Assembly (NCBI GenBank): GCA_963971285.1
Contig: OZ020256.1
Location: forward strand, 7,194,501-7,258,500
Reading direction: 5' to 3'
DNA: 64,000 nt
Source of the DNA: Astropecten irregularis
Taxonomy: Eukaryota; Echinodermata; Asteroidea; Paxillosida; Astropectinidae
Shown: positions 53,169-64,000 of the stretch, piece after piece
Layout: the number at the start of each line of letters is the position of its first letter
Numbering within the stretch: position 1 is the stretch's first letter
Translations under genes and position numbers: made by a program
The notes under the pieces: model-generated
The model's database searches: none
Seen by the model: the letters and a program-made list of their open reading frames with translations, nothing else
Told to the model about the DNA's origin: nothing

Positions 53169-54194
53169 ATGTTCCACACATCGGATATGGCATCGTTTGG
53201 CAACGAAACCGACCGGAGAGCTCAGACCGCGGTACGGTCAACATTTATAGCCCTCATCATGGTCTCGGCCCTGGTCGGTAATGCCTTGGTCCTTTTCGCA
53301 CTGGGCCACTTTCGAGTTCTAAGGAGCAAGACGACGGTATTCATCGCCAATCTCGCGATGGCTGATTTTGCTGTTGGTCTGACGGGTATGCCGTTCATTC
53401 TTGGCTCAAGTATCGCTAACCGGTGGGTTGCTGGGGATGTATTCTGCACAATAAACGGCATCACCAATATGATATTCTGTGTGGCTAGTATGTTGACGCT
53501 GGCTGGTATAGCTCTGGACCGCTACTTCGCCATCGTGCATCCATTCCGATATCTGGAGCTCATGTCCAGCCGGAGGATGGCTGTCCTTCTAGCCTGGATA
53601 TGGTTGCAGCCAATCGCACTGGCAATCTTACCTATTGCCACTTCATGGTCATACTACAAGTATTTCTACAATGAATACATTTGCACGATAGATTGGGGCT
53701 ATAGTGCCAGTTTCTCTTGTACTATCTTCGCTTTTGGTTTCTTCGCCCCACTTGCCATCATGTGCTTCTGTTACTTCCATATCCTGAAAGTTGCTCGCGT
53801 ACAGTCCAAGAAGATCAGGGACACAGAGTCGCTAGGAGCTGACGAGGCTGCAGCGGTAACAAGACGGGCCAGGCAGCTGAAGAGAGACGCTAAAGCAGCT
53901 TTCATGCTTCTCATCCTCATAGCGAACTTCATGGCCTGCTGGTGCCCTCATTTTGTCGGCATCCTGTGCCTGGTCTTCACGAAGAACCAGTGCCCGTTCT
54001 CGGACGCCGTCTTCACCACAACGACATGGCTGGCCATGGCTAACTCGGGAATGAACCCCTTCATCTACGGACTGCTGGACAGAAGACTTCGGCAGGCTGT
54101 GAGGCTGATTATACGGTGTAGATCCAACCAAAGATTAGACGATCCAAACAAGGAGCTTAACTCAGCAGTAAGAAATAGCCATTCAAACATTTGA
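53169..54194 (+). CDS. Rhodopsin-like (class A) orphan G protein-coupled receptor, intronless
   Basis: 341 residues with seven hydrophobic segments (about 26-48, 56-80, 94-116, 137-158, 181-203, 242-267, 281-300). Landmarks: GN in TM1 (N38), LAMAD in TM2 (D66), C93 paired with ECL2 C172, DRY at 117-119, Pro194 in TM5, CWCP at 257-260 and NPFIY at 296-300, Cys317 for palmitoylation, N-glycosylation NET at 12-14. Position 3.32 is Asn (N100), not the amine-binding Asp, and 7.43 is Met (M290), not retinal Lys, so it is neither an ordinary amine receptor nor an opsin. It acts at the plasma membrane through G proteins; ligand unknown. No frameshift; ATG at 53169, possible alternative Met7. Intronless receptors of this kind are abundant in echinoderms. 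Confidence 0.9.
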   Translation: MFHTSDMASFGNETDRRAQTAVRSTFIALIMVSALVGNALVLFALGHFRVLRSKTTVFIANLAMADFAVGLTGMPFILGSSIANRWVAGDVFCTINGITNMIFCVASMLTLAGIALDRYFAIVHPFRYLELMSSRRMAVLLAWIWLQPIALAILPIATSWSYYKYFYNEYICTIDWGYSASFSCTIFAFGFFAPLAIMCFCYFHILKVARVQSKKIRDTESLGADEAAAVTRRARQLKRDAKAAFMLLILIANFMACWCPHFVGILCLVFTKNQCPFSDAVFTTTTWLAMANSGMNPFIYGLLDRRLRQAVRLIIRCRSNQRLDDPNKELNSAVRNSHSNI

Positions 54195-54290
54195 GGTAAT
54201 CGACATTCTTACAACCTTTCAGTGGCGTATGTGTTGTTTTGTCCCAATATGGGACATTGATACACACTTTAATCATATCGACCATGTATA

Positions 54291-54296
54291 AATAAA
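54291..54296 (+). terminator. Polyadenylation signal of the GPCR gene
   Basis: AATAAA 97 bp after the stop codon, in a T/A-rich setting. Position and sequence fit a short 3' UTR. Confidence 0.6.
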
Positions 54297-54481
54297 TAGT
54301 TATCTTTTCATGTAGTAATACAAATGAATGTATGAGAATCAATGTCATTTATTGCAAAATCTAAGTTTTTTAGGCTATAGTGCTCTCCGTCTTAGTTTAA
54401 TTAATGTCTGCTTGTATAACAGCGTACAAACAGGTGTGCCACACCCATTTTCGTATACTTGTTTGCTTGTTGAGTAAGACA

Positions 54482-54602
54482 ATTCGTCGGCGTTTTTACG
54501 ATCCGGCAAAATAAGGGCCCTGTTTTGTTTTCCAACATGGACGTTCATCACAATTTCGCGTAAATGTTGAAAAAGGACCCTTATTTTGCCGGCGAATTAT
54601 TT
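54482..54602. mobile_element. Small inverted-repeat element, about 120 bp
   Basis: AATTCGTCGG...CCGGCAAAATAAGGGCCC at the left is complemented by GGACCCTTATTTTGCCGGCG-AATT at the right, with CCAACAT / ATGTTG further in. Almost the whole unit can fold into one hairpin. Confidence 0.6.
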
Positions 54603-54676
54603 GCTTCTTCACTCCCAGGTGTAAATAAGTACGATACCTATATGGGCGTATTTGACTTGTGCTTCGTGCGCTTTAA

Positions 54677-54850
54677 AGGTACAGTACAGGATTGGTAACA
54701 CCCAAACTATAATGTTCTCAGATTTACGTATAACTTTCAGGATATGACGGTGATGCTGGTAGAAACATACCGTTAAAATATTTTGGTCTGAAATGGTGTT
54801 TTTATCCAGAAATTAGTAAAACAAAGACCGAAAACAATCTTGATCTCGGC
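54677..54850. mobile_element. TTAA-family MITE, left half only
   Basis: TTAA at 54673-54676 then AGGTACAGTACAGGATTGG, CAGATTTACGTATAACTTTC, GATGCTGGTAGAAACATAC and CAGAAATTAGTAAAACAAAG. Truncated near 54850. Confidence 0.7.
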
Positions 54851-57182
54851 GTAATATTGCAATTCTTCATGTTTAGAAAAATCGAGTCGAATTTTCCCTT
54901 CTTTTTCTCATGACAAAGTGTGAGTGTAGTTATGTGACCTTTATACCAATCGTGTATTATACATTAAACATTAAAGAGCCGGTTGAGGATTTCAGGTGTT
55001 TTTCAAAGTAGTCAATAATCTCAACTTTAATTCTCGAAATAGAAACACAACAAAAAAAAAGCAAATTGCTGTTAGTGTCCCAGGCCATCTACAGAATAAC
55101 TGCATTGTTAATGAGCTTTTCAAGAATTGCAATATTGAAGGAATCATTATTATTTACATATTTTGACGTTACATAATTATAATGTATCAATTATTTGGTT
55201 TCATTTTATTTTTTTCAGTGTATAAAGTCGAAAAAGTTTCAGACATGGTGGGTTACATGTATATACTTGTTGGTGTTTAAATGGCATGTACAGCATTTGT
55301 AAAGGTGACAGAGCAGCTGCATACTGCTCATAATTTGATGTGTCGTGGAATAAAAACAAACCTGTGATATTTTTAGCTCAATTGATCATTGGAAACGGTA
55401 CAAAACAGCGAAAATAAAATTGTTGCATTATTGTTACGCCAAATTGTGTTGGAATAGCTGTCTCATGTTTTTATCTTTCCAACTTAAAAATGATATTTGG
55501 CTTGTTGTAAAAATGCTGTTTTTGACTTTTAAGTTTTACATGAAGATGAAAATTGTCTATGGATTTTCGCAGGGTTAACCAGTCCTTGAAAATGCATCTT
55601 CCGGGTAAAAGTTTTTGTATCAATTGCTGTCACATGGGCTAAGGCAACATGTACGCAGTGCCCTCCCGCTCTTATGACGTCGACATCACAATATACCACG
55701 GTGTGATCATAGCGAATACATACAGCGTGTCACAGCGTGACCATGGTGATATACACTGTATTAAAATGTGTCACAGTGTGATCATAGCATTACATACTGT
55801 ATGTCACTCAATGTTATAGGCCTATTTATGTGCTCATTCCTTTCCAAATGTGCTAAAAGGTATTTCCAAAGAAAAATAGTACAGCTGCTCCATGGATATG
55901 TATCGTTGGTTTTCAAAGATAGCTGTTTCCTTCAAAATTAAGCTAAAATAATACTCTGGATATAACTTGGATATTTAAGATCTGTAAAAGTATCGTTTTT
56001 TTTTTTTTTACATTTATGGTTTAAAACAATTTTCTTTTGATTATAACATAAATAGACGAAAAATATTGTTAAAATACTTTTAATTGCATCTGTATTAGTT
56101 TTCATTAACACAAGTCATGTTGGATCAATCTAGTGAAATCAAAATATTGCGATATTTTTACCACACACTACATACGACAGCGAACGAAGATGCAATATTT
56201 AAGTTGGTGAGTCACAAGGAGTTTGGGTATGGGTGGATGTCTTAGGTGTACTGAGACTACTGAGACTAAAGCAGAGTGTACATACACTGTCAACATTTTA
56301 GGAAACAATCTCGGTAATATGTTGCCCAGGTACCTTGTTGCTGAAAAAGGTTGTCAAACCACACTGCTTTAATACTAGACTGCTCTCTCCTATCATGGAG
56401 CTATCACTCCATGCATGCTCATGCATAATTTTGTTCTTTAATAATTTACACGATGCCTACTTCAAGGGCATTTGGCAGGTACAAGGTGCGGTTTTAGCAC
56501 TAGACGAAGGGAACACGTGGAGCAATCATTCCGTCATAATTTGTAAAAAAGAAAAACCCGTAATGGTCTCTTAACTGCGCCGTGCAAATAGTGACAGCAA
56601 GGCAATTACATCTCAATCTGATATGTTTGTGGATGAAAGGGTTATGAGTGGTGTCCCATCCATTGGACAATGTAGCTCCAATTCGGTAAACATTACATGT
56701 GTGTCTTTGGATCTTCCATTGAAGAAAGCAAATAAAGAAGAGAAAAGGATGGAAGAGGAGCTGACAGCATTATAATATACCGGTTCCAAGACCAAAGGTG
56801 TCGATTTCTTTTCATTATGGGGGGATGATGGGTAATTTGGTGTCCTATGCGAGGGAGCGAAGCGATGGAGCGGGGGGGGGGGTAAGAATGGGGATGGGGG
56901 AATTAAAAGAAACAGAGTAAAAAAGTTGCATTTCAAAGCATTTAACTACCTACATCAAGAAAATAAATGTATAATAAGAACGAGAAGTGCGAACAAGTAC
57001 AATTTAGTGTCTGTCTACATTCCAAGCATGTTTTTTCCCATTATTTTGTTGGTAATTCTGATATTTTGTCGATATTAAATGACATTCATCCTTGAAAAAT
57101 TGTGTTAATTTATGATACATGCCACCCCACCTCAAATATTGGGGGGGGGGGGGGGTCGATATGTTCCCCCTTCCCCACCGGG
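54851..57182. other. Unassigned stretch
   Basis: 55689-55805 has three imperfect copies of a GTGTGATCATAGC-containing unit. The ORFs are short and motif-free. G-run near 56871-56882 and at 57141-57155. No gene seen. Confidence 0.4.
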
Positions 57183-57855
57183 ATGGACCTTTCCCATGAA
57201 ATATGCTAATTAGATATGCGCATGCGCAAATGCACTACTGATTGGCAAGAAAGTTGGAGCTTCATTAGGGGTGCACCCAAGTAAATAGGGCCAACATTCG
57301 TCCGCCGAGCTCATGAATACAAGTTAAGCACTCAATATATTTTAAATAAGAGAGTTGTGAGAGCTATGAAAATGACGGATTGAAGAAATATGGCACTGGA
57401 CCTCCTGCCTGGACTCTGGGCTTCCATTTGTGACCATTTTTGATGAAATTGGGTGAGGAAGTGGGTCTATTTCGGCCGCTTTGCAGAGGGATGTTTTTTT
57501 TTAAATGGCCTCTTTGACTGGAGTGATCCATACCTTGTTTTAGGGGTGGTCAGCTGAGAATGAGTATATCTCAAAAATTCAATGGTCACCCTACCATAAA
57601 ATGAAAAGAAAATGAAAGGTGACATGTTCATCATCTTTTTTCTGTGCAAATTGAACAGCTGTGAGAGTTCTGTCTATTTTTAAATGATTTTTGAAGTTGG
57701 AGGATTTACCACTGTTGTCTATGGGAGTTTATTTACTTGGGTGCAACCTTAGGCTTGTACGTACCACATACAACGCAGAGGGCATGTAGCTTGCCAACCA
57801 GTGATGTATTTGCGCGTGCGCGTATCTAATTAGCATATTTCATGGGAAAGGTCCA
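57183..57855. mobile_element. Long-TIR DNA element, 673 bp
   Basis: ATGGACCTTTCCCATGAAAT at the left and ATTTCATGGGAAAGGTCCAT at the right are exact complements, and the repeat continues for about 65 bp (AATTAGATATGCGCATGCGC versus its diverged partner). A second inner pair, TTAGGGGTGCACCCAAGTAAAT and ATTTACTTGGGTGCAACC, is at about 57266 and 57729. No target duplication was resolved and no transposase is present. Confidence 0.75.
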
Positions 57856-58364
57856 TTGACACCCATGCCCAAAACTATGAGGAAAGGATATAAACCAAAT
57901 ATGTAATTGGTGTCCTCTTCAATACTAGCAAGGTTCAATTAGTGGAAAGAGGGCAGGCCTACGATTTGTGAGGGAAATTATGGGGTAAAAACAGTAACAA
58001 AGATGACATTTCAATTGCGGAGACGAGAAAAGTCAGATTTCCAGTCTCATGTTGAGGACTCTTGATCTGTATGGTCTGGTACCAGACTAGCCAGGCGTCC
58101 CGTGACCGACAGGCTGTTTTCAAGTTCGCAACAAGCGGGTTAGAAAAATGTATTTTTACATTGAAATATTGCAGAAATCTCTTCAATCTGGGGTTTTAAG
58201 AACTCGGGAACATTTGCTGCAAATCAGAGATAATTTTGGAACAGTAGAAGCTACTTTTTGAACCCACTTGTCCATAATCCCCGAAATACCATTACAGTAC
58301 GTCACATAGTTTTGCACACAAAAAAATATGAGATTTTGCTTTACAAGTTATGCCTATAGGCTAT
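57856..58364. other. Unassigned stretch
   Basis: No gene or repeat recognised. Confidence 0.4.
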
Positions 58365-58937
58365 ACGCCGTGCTACTGCCGAATACAAATGATTTGACAT
58401 GTTCATGTTTGGCACGGCATTTAGCGTGAATTTAGCTCGGCACATTGAGTTCGGCACGGCAAGCTCTTTGGCTCGACAGAGTCTGCTGCGCTATCGGTAT
58501 TCGGAAGGACAGTGGCGCGTCATTTTCAATTCAGTTTTTTTTTTAAATTCAATTCAATTCAATAGTACATTTATTTCCAACTCTGTAATGTGACATCACA
58601 ATTAACTGGAATGAAAAGGTTAAATAAATAAGAGAACGTAAACAAAGGCAATTAGTAGATATATATTTAACAAAAGATATGTAAATACATACCACATACC
58701 AATTGTCACCATGCAAAGCCTCAAATCTATCTAGATATAAAGAACAATCATTGCCAGTACAAAGGAGAACTGACGACCGCAATTCCTCGCAAAAGGAAGA
58801 AATCAGACATTCAGTGAACTTACAGATAAAAAATAAAGGGTAGAAGCGAAAAGCAAATAATGAAAGAGAGTTTTGGCGCAACTGCCGTGGTATTGCTGCA
58901 CTTTGACTTGTTGTTCGGTACGGCAGTAGCACGGCGT
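58365..58937. mobile_element. TIR element, 573 bp
   Basis: ACGCCGTGCTACTGCCG at the left is the exact complement of CGGCAGTAGCACGGCGT at the right (17 bp). GGCACGGCA words recur in the left half. The interior shares ACCAATTGTCACCATGCAA with 30650, and has AATTC repeats (58548-58563). No ORF of note. Confidence 0.7.
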
Positions 58938-59802
58938 GTAGTCTTAGTCTTAATGCCCAGCGGTCATCTAAAGATACAAGAATTTCTAAATCGATACTGA
59001 CCCTTACGAATTACACACACACACACAAGCTATTCCATTGTGTTCTTCATTGTGTTCTCGGGAAACCGGGATTACTCTTTGTACAGTGAATGATGTTAAT
59101 GTAAATTGGCTGCGATGCCAGCATAAAATATTTCATATGCAGAGTTGCGTATTAATTTTGCCCTCAATTGCTTGAGTAATTAACAGCGCTGTCGTTGCAT
59201 ATTACAGTTATGGCGGTAGGCCCTATACATTTATTGGAAGGGGATGCGATACTGCCTCTGGCAACCTTACTTGAGCTGTCTACCGTGTTTAGGAAGAATT
59301 GAATCCATTTTGTTTCAATTAACGAGTTGCCCAATAAAGGTCTGAGCAGGCGACGGTCAGGCTCAGAGGACAAACATAAATCAGGTCAATATAATTATTT
59401 TGTTTTCTGTACTGCTAGATCCGTTAAATTGACAATGAAATATCATTTTAGACATCTTAACAAATGTCATCGCCCCTCCACTAATAAAACAACATTCACA
59501 AATGTAATTTAAATTATCATAACGTGTTCGCAGGTTTACAAAAAAATTCAGATTTTTTTAAAATTGGTTTGAAAAGAAAAATCTGCTGTTTTAATATCCA
59601 CGTTTTTTCAGTACATGAGATGTAATCTTAGAGACGGTCAGTTTGTGCAGGCTTAATACAAAATACATGGATCAAAAACTATACAAAATGCTTCGAGTTT
59701 TGTAGCATTTTAGTGTGTGTGCATGACTCCCAACATTCATGTATATATACATGGGTGAGTCGAACAGAACTTGACAGGGATTTGTGATGTTTTTTTTTTA
59801 AA
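58938..59802. other. Unassigned stretch
   Basis: A short ACAC run (59012-59027). Nothing else recognised. Confidence 0.4.
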
Positions 59803-60183
59803 ACAAACAAATTACACTCAAAGGTTCATTAAACATGCACTCTCTCTTGCTTATAAAAAAAAAAAAAGAAGAATGAAACAAATTGAGGAGGTATTGAGGA
59901 ATTATGTATATTTTAATAAAGGTGCTCATTTTGCAAGCTGTCCATGGAATACTTGGCAAAACAAAATAATGTAAAGTAATCTTTAATACCATTTGCTACT
60001 TACTCAGATGTGCAGATTCAGTGAAGCATTAACACCGTATGGACAGCTTGCAAAGTGAGTACCTTTATTAAAATAGACATAAGTCCTCTTAGGAATGATC
60101 AATTTGTTTCATTCTTTTTTGATAAGCAGTAGAGAGTGCTTGTTTAATATATTTTTTTCTGAAATTTTGAGTGTCATTTGTTT
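59803..60183. repeat. Large inverted repeat (foldback), arms about 140 bp
   Basis: 59803-59944 and 60047-60183 are reverse complements with some gaps: AAGCTGTCCA versus TGGACAGCTT at the inner ends, AATGAAACAAATTGA versus TCAATTTGTTTCATT in the middle, and CAAATTACACTCAAAGGTTC versus its diverged partner outside. The loop is about 100 bp. Confidence 0.8.
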
Positions 60184-60880
60184 GCTTTGGAAACATCGCC
60201 AGTGCCAGTCAAGTTCTTGGCTCACTAGACTACGAAAACTTCGTGTTTTTGTTGCAAAATGTGCATGCCTCCCAACCATATAAATCTGTGCACGAATGTT
60301 GACAAATAAGGTGGTCGGTCTACGGAGCTTGTCTTGTGTCAATTCAAATAAAATGGCTTGACAGGCAGTCTGCCTATATGTACACTGTACGTCTGTGGAT
60401 ATCTTAGTTTTATAATGATAATTCCCAATTGTATTCCTGCACAAGCCTATCATTCATGCCACAAAGTCCATTAATTTGTCAAAAACAAAATGCATATTGT
60501 TAAATATTAATTTGGTCCTCGAATGCAGTGTGTACTTAAGAGTGGGTATAAGAGGTTTGTACACAGAGGATTACATGGACAAGGTCTATACAATTTGTTT
60601 CTGCAACAATATATTTTCTCATTCCTAATATCCTAATAAACCACTGACGTCCATGGCGTCATCACTACCATACCATACCCTATACCATCACAACACGACT
60701 GTTTTTAATTAGCCCGAAGGGGACAATTCAATAAATAGATGAGACAATAAAACTCGTATTTGCTGCGAGCTTAATCAATCGTGAAGTATTTGCTCTTTTC
60801 CATTTTTGTGTGGAATTATTTTTGATTCAGGCAGTAACAAGTACTTTTCAAGGACTTTAAATCCAAGTGCAGCAAGTTAA
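60184..60880. other. Unassigned stretch
   Basis: No feature recognised. It ends at a TTAA target (60877-60880). Confidence 0.4.
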
Positions 60881-61605
60881 AGGTAGTATCATACTTGAAG
60901 TATCATACTTTGGTAGCATCCCGAAACAGAAATCTTCACAGATTTACGTATAACTTACAGGGTATACAGATGGTAATGGTAGAAACATACCGTTTACTTT
61001 TTTTTTCTGCCTGAAATGCTGTATTTATCCTGAAAAGAGTATAAAACCAATGACCAAAAACAATGTTGATCTTTTAGATTAATATAATCATCAAATAACC
61101 ACAAGGGAAATTGACTGAATTGAAAGTCATTGAAAGTGCACAAAGAAAAATTGACTGGAGCGGGACCTGAACCGGCGACCTCCTGAATACCGTACAGGTG
61201 ATCCACCAAGAAGCCAAACAAACAGAAGCCAAATGAACAAAGAGGGTTGACTATTGGGGTCACCACCAGCGAAGGGCTGGATGGTTCAGTTGGTAGAGCG
61301 GCTGTACGGTATTCAGGAGGTACACGGTTCCAGTCCCGCTCCACTAAATTTTTCTTTGTTCACTTTTCATTGATCTTTTAAATATAGAAAATAATGGTTA
61401 AAAGATTTAAGAAATTACTGTGTTTCTTACTTGATATTTTTGTCCATGAATCTGCATTTCCTTGACAAAGGTAATATCATACTTTGTTTTTTATAAAAGA
61501 AATACAGATTCATCAGGCGCGGTTCTACGGGGAGGCTAGGGAGGGGGGCTGTAGCCCCCCAAAATTTTGTTTTGGTCTATTTAATACCAAAGTATGATAC
61601 TACCT
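60881..61605. mobile_element. TTAA-flanked MITE carrying a tRNA-derived insert
   Basis: TTAA at 60877-60880 and 61606-61609; ends AGGTAGTATCATACTT and AAGTATGATACTACCT. The left terminus has a second copy of the GTATCATACTT word. It contains a 294-bp insertion (61077-61370) and, near 61516-61570, GGCGCGGTTCTACGGGGAGG, a hAT-like end fragment. The right TTAA is shared with the next copy. Confidence 0.8.
61077..61370. mobile_element. tRNA-derived palindromic insert with 10-bp duplication
   Basis: Direct repeats TGATCTTTTA at 61067-61076 and 61371-61380 flank it. The left part resembles the 325-bp units (AAAAATTGACTGGAGCGGGA then ACCTCCTGAATACCGTACAG), the right part is the reverse orientation with a tRNA-like GGGCTGGATGGTTCAGTTGG. 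The two tRNA-like halves face each other, so transcripts could fold back. Relation to 31801-32755 is clear. Confidence 0.75.
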
Positions 61606-61609
61606 TTAA

Positions 61610-61967
61610 AGATAGTATCATACTTTGGTAAGCGACCAAAACAGAAAAGTTCACATATTTACGTATAGCTTACAAAGTATATGAAGATGGTGGTGGTAGA
61701 AACATACCGTTAAAATTGTTCCGCCTGAAATGGTGTATTTATCCAGAAATTAGTAAAACAACGACCGAAAATCTTTTTGATCTTTTAAAAGATCAAAAAT
61801 AAAAGAGAAAACACTTAAGAAATACTGTGTCCGTTTTCGCTGTTTTCTCAAAAAGTGGGCAACGTATGGGACTGGCATTTGCACAGATTACTGTTACTGT
61901 ATCTTCCTTGATATTTTTGCCCATGAATCTGTATTTCTTAGACAAAAACCAAAGTATGATGCTACCT
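61610..61967. mobile_element. TTAA-flanked MITE, 358 bp, adjacent copy
   Basis: Left end AGATAGTATCATACTTTGGT, right end AAGTATGATGCTACCT; TTAA at 61606-61609 and 61968-61971. All internal family blocks are present and uninterrupted. It shares one TTAA with the preceding copy, so one inserted into the other's duplication. Confidence 0.9.
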
Positions 61968-61971
61968 TTAA

Positions 61972-62452
61972 GTGAGGTCTTCTATGGTGCATTTCGCCTG
62001 CACAGCGCTGCAGCGGTAGGCCAAGGCCGAATGTACAAATCGGAAGAATGTTCACTTACCCGTGCGGATCAAGGCTTTGCAATTACACCGGTCTCTGTTC
62101 TATCTGTTTCCTCTTGGGCAGCTCCGATTCCTTGCAGACCTTCACTGGTTATCAACGAGATTGGGCCTAATTTCAGGAATGGAGATTACTAGTCCTCCTC
62201 GATTAATTCAGTCAAATTGAAGCAAGTACTGCTATAAGAAGCACCACAGCATCTCACCCAATTGCTTGTCTGACATTTCCACCATGTTGATATAAATCAC
62301 TTTTTCATTCTACTACATAATCATGTATAATTGAGTAGAAATTCGGCTGGGCAAATTAAGGCAATTGAACTGACTGCCTGACGATATCTGGCGTCTTTTC
62401 GAAAGACCCTTTGCACTTTGCAGTTCCTTTGATGAACACAGGGGTAACCCCG
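61972..62452. other. Unassigned stretch
   Basis: No gene recognised; a frame to 62192 has no motif beyond its MITE start. Confidence 0.4.
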
Positions 62453-62740
62453 TTGCATAACAATTACATAAGATTCCCAGTCCCATACGGTGACCACTTT
62501 TTGAGAAAACGGTGAAGAACTCCCACGGTATTTTTAAAATTCGCTTCACTCTGTTTGATATTCCGAAGATCAAAATTGTTTTTGGTCTCTGATTTTACTC
62601 TTTTCTGGATAAATACAGACAATTCAGGCAGCCAAACTCGAATGATATGTTTCTACCATTACTATCGTTATACCCTGTAAGTTATAGGTAAATCTGACTG
62701 TGGAGATTTTTGTTTCGGTATGATACCGAAGTATATAAGA
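62453..62740 (-). mobile_element. TTAA-family MITE, inverted partial copy
   Basis: CCACTTTTTGAGAAAACGGTG, AGATCAAAATTGTTTTTGGT, TTTCTACCATTACTATCG and CTTACAGGGTATAACGATAG (complement) appear in reversed family order. Ends worn; no TTAA. Confidence 0.65.
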
Positions 62741-62933
62741 GTACCAATTATTGCGACTTCCAGAACACGGATTGGTGAATGTACCATTTGCGCTTTAGAC
62801 GATCACAATTGATTCACATTCATTTTAAGAATATCACGTAAGTTCTTCTTCATTGAGCTTCCGTATTGATGTGAAAAAAGAGCCAATCTCTATAACGTTG
62901 AAATATTGTGGGAGCATTTCATTTCGAAGTAAA

Positions 62934-63294
62934 AGGTATAGTATCATACTTTGGTAGCATACCAACACAGAAATGTTCACAGATTTACGTATAACTTTCA
63001 GTGTATGAAGATGATGCTAGTAGAAACCTATACCGTAAAAATGTTTCCGCCTGAAATGTTGTATTTATCCAGAAATTAGTAAAACAACGACCGAAAATCT
63101 TTTTGATCTTTTAAAAGATCAAAAATAAAAGAGAAAAGACTTAAGAAATAATGTGGCTGTTTTTCACTGTTTTCTCAAAAGGTAGGCACCGCATGGGACT
63201 TAAATTTTCACAGATGACTGTTATTGTATCTGTCTTGATATTTTTGCCCATGAATCTGTATTTCTTTGATAAAAACCAAAGTATGATATTACCT
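62934..63294. mobile_element. TTAA-family MITE, about 361 bp
   Basis: Left end AGGTATAGTATCATACTTTG with a mutated TTAA, right end AAGTATGATATTACCT then TTAA at 63295-63298. After it 63299-63361 repeats the internal block AAATACTGTGGACG...GTTTTCTCATAAAGTGGGCA, a second scrap of the family. Confidence 0.8.
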
Positions 63295-63361
63295 TTAAGA
63301 AATACTGTGGACGTTAACACTGTTTTCTCATAAAGTGGGCACCATGGGACTGAAATGTTCA

Positions 63362-64000
63362 CAGACCATTTCCATCATCATTAATTCCGGTGCATTTTCC
63401 AAACGATTTTCAACACCTTTTTCAGGGGCTAGATTCGCCCCTGAGCCATCATCATTTTCATACCGTTGGGATCAATAAAAGCATGCATGCAATCTAGCAA
63501 ATTATTATGTTGCGTTGAGCGCCGCCATAATTATGTTCTTTTTTCATGATTCTTATCTTTGCATTATCCCAGCTGCTCCCGTTTATGGATTGTCAAACAA
63601 ATCCCAGAGTCAAGGCTCTATTTTCTTGCTGGAAACAGAACATCTTGCCCGTAACCACCGTCGATATCACCTCCACCTCTATCCTCATCCATTACTCAAA
63701 AACAAATCTACGAAATGCAACCGAAGCTGAAGACAAAAACAAAAAACCCAGACATCTTGCAGCTTTCGAAATTATACTCCTAGTTGAAATTTGGATTTAG
63801 CAGGGGATATTTTAAGCATTTTATTTGACGCATGTTTTTGAAAAATTTAAAAAGGTTGTTGACTATATTTTTGTATTTGTCTTTCCTTTACGGAGCTCTT
63901 CACTTCCGTGCTATTGGTCAGATAAGATGCCTATAACTCGGTATGATTGATCGTTGAACAGTTTTGATTCCATAAAATCCTTGACCGGAAGCACTTCAAA
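63362..64000. other. Unassigned stretch at the right edge
   Basis: Two overlapping 70-85 codon frames (63515-63800) have no recognisable motif. Nothing else seen. Confidence 0.35.

Overview
The window reads as nuclear DNA of a marine invertebrate, most likely an echinoderm or another ambulacrarian deuterostome. The basis is an AT-leaning, intron-style, repeat-saturated sequence, an intronless class A GPCR, and a mixture of Ty3/gypsy, LINE, Penelope-like, hAT, PIF/Harbinger-, piggyBac- and CACTA-type remnants with several hairpin families. Nothing looks bacterial: there are no operons, no Shine-Dalgarno sites and no dense gene order. The species assignment is an inference.

Layout. 1-2216: broken minus-strand Ty3/gypsy gag-PR-RT. 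2890-5990: decayed LINE, split by a 362-bp hAT-like MITE (8-bp target duplication) and by a ~956-bp CCCGGG-rich inverted-repeat element. 6366-9383: small TTAA MITE, LINE scrap, an inverted copy of the next repeat interrupted by a 509-bp TTA-flanked MITE, and a 256-bp hAT MITE. 9384-16380: four head-to-tail ~1.75-kb units, each with a deleted gag-RT fusion on the minus strand; the parental gag N-terminus follows to 16872. 17-20 kb: mostly unrecognised sequence plus a 21-bp minisatellite. 20378-21005: an array of about a dozen hairpins with differing stems. 21.0-28.6 kb: related repeats whose tails look like rolling-circle (Helitron-like) ends (hairpin then CTAG), a 130-bp tandem repeat, a 19-bp minisatellite and recurrent TGACGTCA. 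31.8-32.8 kb: three tandem tRNA-derived units plus an inverted piece, abutting a truncated minus-strand zinc-finger/DNA polymerase B-like gene (32785-33740) and an upstream Cys/His ORF (34459-34917). 36970-38214: Penelope-like RT plus GIY-YIG. 40865-50515: one gag ORF cut in two by a 9153-bp CACTA-like insertion (41159-50311). 53169-54194: the only intact host gene, an orphan rhodopsin-like GPCR with a poly(A) signal. 54.6-63.3 kb: MITEs, including many TTAA-flanked copies and a long inverted repeat.

The genes do not form a pathway. The biology visible here is layered transposition: several insertions can be polarised because paralogous empty sites lie in the same window (TTAA family, TTA element, nested TTAA element, CACTA in gag). 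The least explained structure is the hairpin array together with the hairpin-headed, hairpin-CTAG-tailed elements; the GPCR is the best candidate for a working host function.
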